The translations under genes and the position numbers were made by a program. This document shows, piece by piece, positions 60,117 through 64,000 of a stretch of DNA of 64,000 bases; within the stretch, counting starts at the first letter, position 1, and each line of letters starts with the position of its first letter. The notes under the pieces are model-generated. The model was not told the DNA's origin, searched no databases, and worked only from the letters and a program-made list of their open reading frames with translations. The stretch spans positions 60,334 through 124,333 of the forward strand of contig NZ_JANSUY010000021.1 in NCBI RefSeq assembly GCF_024741135.1, given 5' to 3'. The stretch is from Aquiflexum gelatinilyticum (GTDB lineage: Bacteria > Bacteroidota > Bacteroidia > Cytophagales > Cyclobacteriaceae).

Positions 60117-63100
60117 ATGGGTTTTAAGAACTTCAAAATTTGGGGAGTCTTTTTGGTGGCGATTGTTGTCATTGCCTTCCTACTTTTTCAACAGTCAAAT
60201 ACCAATAAATTAGAGCTTGAAGGTCAGGCTATCAGGAATATTGAACTGGTGAAAGGTCATTTCCAATATGCTTTTCAATCCAATTTGGACAAGGTTTTGT
60301 TCAGTCTGCAAGGGAGAAAAAGCCAATTTAAAGGTGCTGTAGAAATTGAACTTGTTGAAGATGGAAACAAAGTACCTGATATCAGCATAAAGAATACTGA
60401 ATTTACATTTCCATTAAACAACCTTTTTGTAAAAATTGACAGACATCAGTTTTTTGAAAAAATATTTTTGGCCGACACTTCAGGAAAGGTGATTTTTCCC
60501 CAAAGCGAAGTAGGAAAAATGCTCCCGGCTTTTGATAAAGTTGAAGCTGACCCATTTAGATTGCCTGTCATCAAGCATGAAATAATCTATAAGGATGAGG
60601 TTTATCTACTTTATTTCACTCCTGTGGTGATTGAAAATATGCGGTTCTTTTTGGCGGGAGTGATCAAAAAATCATATTACGACTCCATAGGCCGTCGGGT
60701 AGACTTTACTAACCTTACCATTTTGGTGTTTTTGCTAGCCTTGATGCTTTTTTCTCTTCCCATCATATCACTTTTTGGCCTCCAGAAGGGAGACAAGCTG
60801 ACCAAATTCAGGGTTTATAATGTGGGCCTTTCTCTGATTGGTATAATGGTAATGTTGGGATTTGGGTTTTCTTTTTTCAAACAGCACCACCCCATCGAAG
60901 AAGAAATCCATGAAAGGAGTGTTCTTGAAGTTAGAGAGGGGTATTCATCCTATTTGAATGAAAGGAAAGGTACAATCGAATCTTGGGATTCTGATCGGGA
61001 TGGATTCAATGAATTGATAGAGATCAAAAATGACGGTATCGTGTCCCGGCTTTACATCAATAACTTTGGATTGATTGATGACCCTTCATTTATCAACCTG
61101 AATCAAAGGGCATATTTTCTTTTTTTTGGTAAGAAATCCTTTCCGGGAGAATTTGAAAAAGGCAAGGACCAGGTCAATTATATCGGCTCTCATTATTCGC
61201 TAGACAGTGCAATAATCGAGTCTGTGATCAGCAAGCTTGACTTTAAAAAGAATCGGATTGAGGCAATTACTTTTTCATGGGATAAATACCAAAGCCCCTA
61301 TGATTCCATTCGAAGGTATATTCTTTTTAAGGAAGATGGCTTGGTCATCCATAAAAGCCAAAAAATAGATGCACCGGTGGATAACCTCAAAGAAATGCTT
61401 TCAGAGACCAAATGGAAAGAAATCACTTCCATCATGAAAGGAAACAGTGACAATGAAAGTGCATTGGAACATAGTTGGGAAATTCCGCTTTATCTCGATG
61501 GCCATGCCTATGAGGCGGTCCTTGTTCCTGTCAAAAAACGTAATGAATACGATCAGCCATTATGGATGATTTATTTGGTAGACGGTCATTTGGAGCATGT
61601 TTTTTCATCTTTGATCACTTTTGAAACTATGATTCTTCTTCTGGTTTATCTTTCGATATTGGCTTTGATTTCTTTTTTCAATAAGCTGATCAAACCGGAA
61701 TCAAAATACAAGCAGTGGGAAAAGTTTGCCTATTATTATCTGTTTCCCAAACAGAAAAAGTCCTTTGAATTTATGGTCATGATTGGGTTTTTTGTAGTCT
61801 ATTCATTCCTTTTGGTTTATTTTTATAACCAGCCCAATTTCCATTTTTTTGCCATGTATGTCCTCATTATTTTGGGCGCACTTCATACCAAAATGTTGAT
61901 GTATATATGGCTGGGTCCTGTATGGGGTGGACCAAACCACCGGCAAGCGGTCAGTAACATACTTGCTCTTACGTTGATTCTGGTATTTCCTTTCTGGGGT
62001 TTGTTTTTTTTGGTAGGTCCTGGCACATTTTGGTTTATCCTGATATTTGTAGCGCTAACCCTCGTTGGTTCTATTTATATCAGAAAAATGATAAACAATG
62101 AAAACCAAAAAGAGGAAAGGCCTTCCGAAGAAAATCATAACACACTCCCCAAAGATCAAAGGACTCATTCCCCCTTTCATAACCTCTATGTTGCCTTTTT
62201 TATAATGTGGATTTTCCTCATTGGATTTATTCCTGGCTATGTCTTATTTTCCAAGGTATACCAATATGAAAAAAATCATTGGGAAGCAACAAAAGATACC
62301 AGGGATTCAGTTCAGCCAAATAGGTTTTGGAACTCTTATGACGAGGCAAGGAGGCTTATTTTTGGAAGTTTATCCACACAATATGAACCTGTTATTTCTG
62401 ATTTTATAGCTTTGGACAAGTTGAAGGTTCAGCCTGATCCCGAAGCAAAATATGAAAGGGCTTCATTTGGGTTTTTGGGTACCTACTACCGTAACATTTC
62501 CCACCAACCATTTTTGTTTCTTTTCGTGAGTATTGTCTTTTTTACTTTCATAGTACTTGCAGTTTGGCTGATCAGGAGCCTGACCAATAAGATTTATTTT
62601 TTAGACTTTAATTTTGACTTGATAGAATCGGGGACAGGATCTTCCCAAAAGCACTTATCGCAAGTATTTATCTGTGGGCTTGACTCTGACTTAAACCAGA
62701 AATGGGTGATGGAAAAATTCAACAAAAAGCCTACGGACATTGGGGTCATTGATGCCGTCCTTAATCCTACACTTGATAGGGGAGGAGAAATGGTAGAGAA
62801 AATGAAAGGTAAATCAATTTGGCTTATCCAAAACCTACATTGTATTGATCTTGGTGAGGAGATGATCAGACTTTTGCCCATCATCATGGAAGAAGCTAGA
62901 CAGCAAAATAAAATCTTGGTATTGGGTTCGGGTATTTCATGGAAGGAAATGAATAAAAAGCTTGTCGATAAGTTCCAACAAATCCGCTTTTCGCAAATAT
63001 TCAGCAATTTTTATTTTGAATATATTCCGATAATTGCTCCTAAAGATTCCGATGATGAATCGGTTCTTGAATCGATCCTTCTTACAAACCAAAGGTCAAA

Positions 63101-63545
63101 CAAGGCATTCTATACCAATATTTGGTCGGAATTGAGTTTTGATGAAAGGAAGGTTTGTTACTATTTCAGTATGGAGGGGTTTTTCAATTTTTCCAACAAA
63201 GAAGTCATTATTGAATTGCTTCAAAAGGGGATTCTCGTAAGGACTGAAGTATATGAAATGCCCAAACTGTTTAGTAAAACTTTTAGGCATTTTGTCGTCA
63301 GCCATGTCAGCCAAGAAGAAATCCTGATATTTAAAAAAGACGAGCAAAAGAATGGCAACGTGAGGACAATCCAAATAGCAGTTTTCAGCTTTATCCTTCT
63401 GACAGTTGCCATGATCAGTTATTTTGATAAAAATTTCCTAGACCAGGCTACCACTTTTGTGACGGGGATTGCCGGCGCATTAGGTGGGTTATATTCATTG
63501 TTTAGCAAAGCCATTCCAACTTTGAAATTTGGCAGCGGTGAATAA
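60117..63545 (+). CDS. Large multi-pass receptor-like membrane protein with degenerate NTPase-like domain
   Basis: 1142 residues. TM1 is at about 8-25, then a periplasmic domain of about 170 residues with Cache-like features (LEGQAIRNIELVKGHFQYAF), and two helices at 200-258. A second large extracellular part to about 505 holds an EF-hand/dockerin-like loop WDSDRDGFNEL near residue 291. Six or seven further helices lie between 503 and 840 (VIMIGFFVVYSFLLVYF; ILALTLILVFPFWGLFFLV). The cytoplasmic region is 840-1085: QVFICGLDSDLNQKW, SIWLIQNLHCIDLGEEMIRL (Walker-B-like, but no P-loop lysine seen) and a winged-helix-like ELLQKGILVRTE. A last helix is near 1090. Sensor-transducer role is inference; no known family was recognised. 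Confidence 0.7.
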   Translation: MGFKNFKIWGVFLVAIVVIAFLLFQQSNTNKLELEGQAIRNIELVKGHFQYAFQSNLDKVLFSLQGRKSQFKGAVEIELVEDGNKVPDISIKNTEFTFPLNNLFVKIDRHQFFEKIFLADTSGKVIFPQSEVGKMLPAFDKVEADPFRLPVIKHEIIYKDEVYLLYFTPVVIENMRFFLAGVIKKSYYDSIGRRVDFTNLTILVFLLALMLFSLPIISLFGLQKGDKLTKFRVYNVGLSLIGIMVMLGFGFSFFKQHHPIEEEIHERSVLEVREGYSSYLNERKGTIESWDSDRDGFNELIEIKNDGIVSRLYINNFGLIDDPSFINLNQRAYFLFFGKKSFPGEFEKGKDQVNYIGSHYSLDSAIIESVISKLDFKKNRIEAITFSWDKYQSPYDSIRRYILFKEDGLVIHKSQKIDAPVDNLKEMLSETKWKEITSIMKGNSDNESALEHSWEIPLYLDGHAYEAVLVPVKKRNEYDQPLWMIYLVDGHLEHVFSSLITFETMILLLVYLSILALISFFNKLIKPESKYKQWEKFAYYYLFPKQKKSFEFMVMIGFFVVYSFLLVYFYNQPNFHFFAMYVLIILGALHTKMLMYIWLGPVWGGPNHRQAVSNILALTLILVFPFWGLFFLVGPGTFWFILIFVALTLVGSIYIRKMINNENQKEERPSEENHNTLPKDQRTHSPFHNLYVAFFIMWIFLIGFIPGYVLFSKVYQYEKNHWEATKDTRDSVQPNRFWNSYDEARRLIFGSLSTQYEPVISDFIALDKLKVQPDPEAKYERASFGFLGTYYRNISHQPFLFLFVSIVFFTFIVLAVWLIRSLTNKIYFLDFNFDLIESGTGSSQKHLSQVFICGLDSDLNQKWVMEKFNKKPTDIGVIDAVLNPTLDRGGEMVEKMKGKSIWLIQNLHCIDLGEEMIRLLPIIMEEARQQNKILVLGSGISWKEMNKKLVDKFQQIRFSQIFSNFYFEYIPIIAPKDSDDESVLESILLTNQRSNKAFYTNIWSELSFDERKVCYYFSMEGFFNFSNKEVIIELLQKGILVRTEVYEMPKLFSKTFRHFVVSHVSQEEILIFKKDEQKNGNVRTIQIAVFSFILLTVAMISYFDKNFLDQATTFVTGIAGALGGLYSLFSKAIPTLKFGSGE

Positions 63546-63557
63546 ATCATTTCAGCT

Positions 63558-63935
63558 ATGTCGGGTGAATTACTGAAAATGGCAGACCATTTTTTCATAG
63601 TCTTTCATACATTTTTGATTTGTTTCAATTTGTTTGCTTGGATTTGGAAGCCACTTCGAAAGTGGCACTTGGCTGTTATTTCTCTTACTTTGGCCTCATG
63701 GGTTTTTCTTGGGATTTGGTATGGTTGGGGTTATTGTCTGCTTACAGACTGGCATTGGGAAGTTCTCAGAAAATCAGGGATTCAAGATTTGCCTGATTCA
63801 TACATCAGCTATATCTTACAAAGGTTTTTTGGATTGAATTTCAAAGACAAAACAGTGGATGGATTTACTTTGGTCTTTGCTTTATTGGCTTTTCTGGTTT
63901 CTATCAAAGTAAATTTCTTTTCGAAGGGGTTATAA
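63558..63935 (+). CDS. DUF2784-like small membrane protein
   Basis: 125 residues, 12 bases after the large receptor-like gene, so probably co-transcribed. Helices: FFIVFHTFLICFNLFAWIW, HLAVISLTLASWVFLGIWYG and a C-terminal FTLVFALLAFLVSIKV. The YCLLTDWHWEV segment fits the 'CPLT..E' motif of DUF2784 proteins, and YISYILQRF fills the following loop. Function unknown. The remainder of the window (63936-64000) has no gene. Confidence 0.7.
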   Translation: MSGELLKMADHFFIVFHTFLICFNLFAWIWKPLRKWHLAVISLTLASWVFLGIWYGWGYCLLTDWHWEVLRKSGIQDLPDSYISYILQRFFGLNFKDKTVDGFTLVFALLAFLVSIKVNFFSKGL

Positions 63936-64000
63936 ATTTTATGTTTTGATTAAAACGGTAATGTGGTCAAAAATAGTTGGTGACTTTTACTAAAAAATTT

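Overview
The window looks like a chromosomal segment of a Bacteroidota bacterium, most likely of the Algoriphagus/Cyclobacteriaceae type. The basis is gene content: a fused murF-alr gene, DUF5916 beta-barrel, GIN-domain lipoprotein, CHRD lipoprotein, REP-associated transposase, many lipoproteins and signal peptides ending in AQ, and starts without Shine-Dalgarno sequences. No rRNA, CRISPR array or complete prophage was seen. The one RNA gene is tRNA-Val(GAC). The family-level placement is an inference.

Layout. 1-4300: two adjacent soluble proteins with C-terminal halves resembling the cytoplasmic domain of FlhA/YscV (FHIPEP), although nothing else flagellar or type III is visible; then tRNA-Val. 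4453-14144: M14 metallopeptidase, MFS transporter, a catalytically degenerate phosphoglucomutase-like protein, then a minus-strand run of murF-alr, an LPG-synthase-type membrane protein and scpA. 14329-25652: dxs, hydrolase, cryptochrome-DASH, and a run of secreted or lipid-anchored proteins (CotH-like, YdjC deacetylase, twin lipoproteins, six-hairpin glycosidase). This segment carries an exceptional density of perfect DnaA boxes. 25888-36384: beta-barrel DUF5916, YjbQ, a RAYT transposase, TonB-domain protein, porin, GIN lipoprotein, copper-binding four-helix protein, Tat-exported amidohydrolase, sulfatase.

36386-42621 is an accessory, defence-like segment: an intact vsr endonuclease, three broken vsr copies around a triple-CHRD lipoprotein, then an AT-rich module. 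The module has a C-protein-type XRE regulator with a C-box operator and a PD-(D/E)XK nuclease fused to a DUF2075 ATPase. 42841-54112 is repeat-rich: a 22-bp tandem array, interspersed intergenic repeats, REP-like hairpins, and minus-strand metabolic or surface genes (HAD, AGCS symporter, BNR/sortilin-like protein, subtilase with a separate I9-like partner). 54113-63935 returns to core functions (radA, polA), two small envelope coiled-coil proteins, and an 1142-residue multi-pass receptor-like protein followed by a DUF2784-like protein.

The most notable signals are (1) at least 21 perfect TTATCCACA boxes, 16 of them within 8.3 kb; (2) the soluble FHIPEP pair; and (3) the C-box-controlled nuclease-helicase beside the vsr graveyard. 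All family assignments were made by reading motifs by eye; no searches were run.
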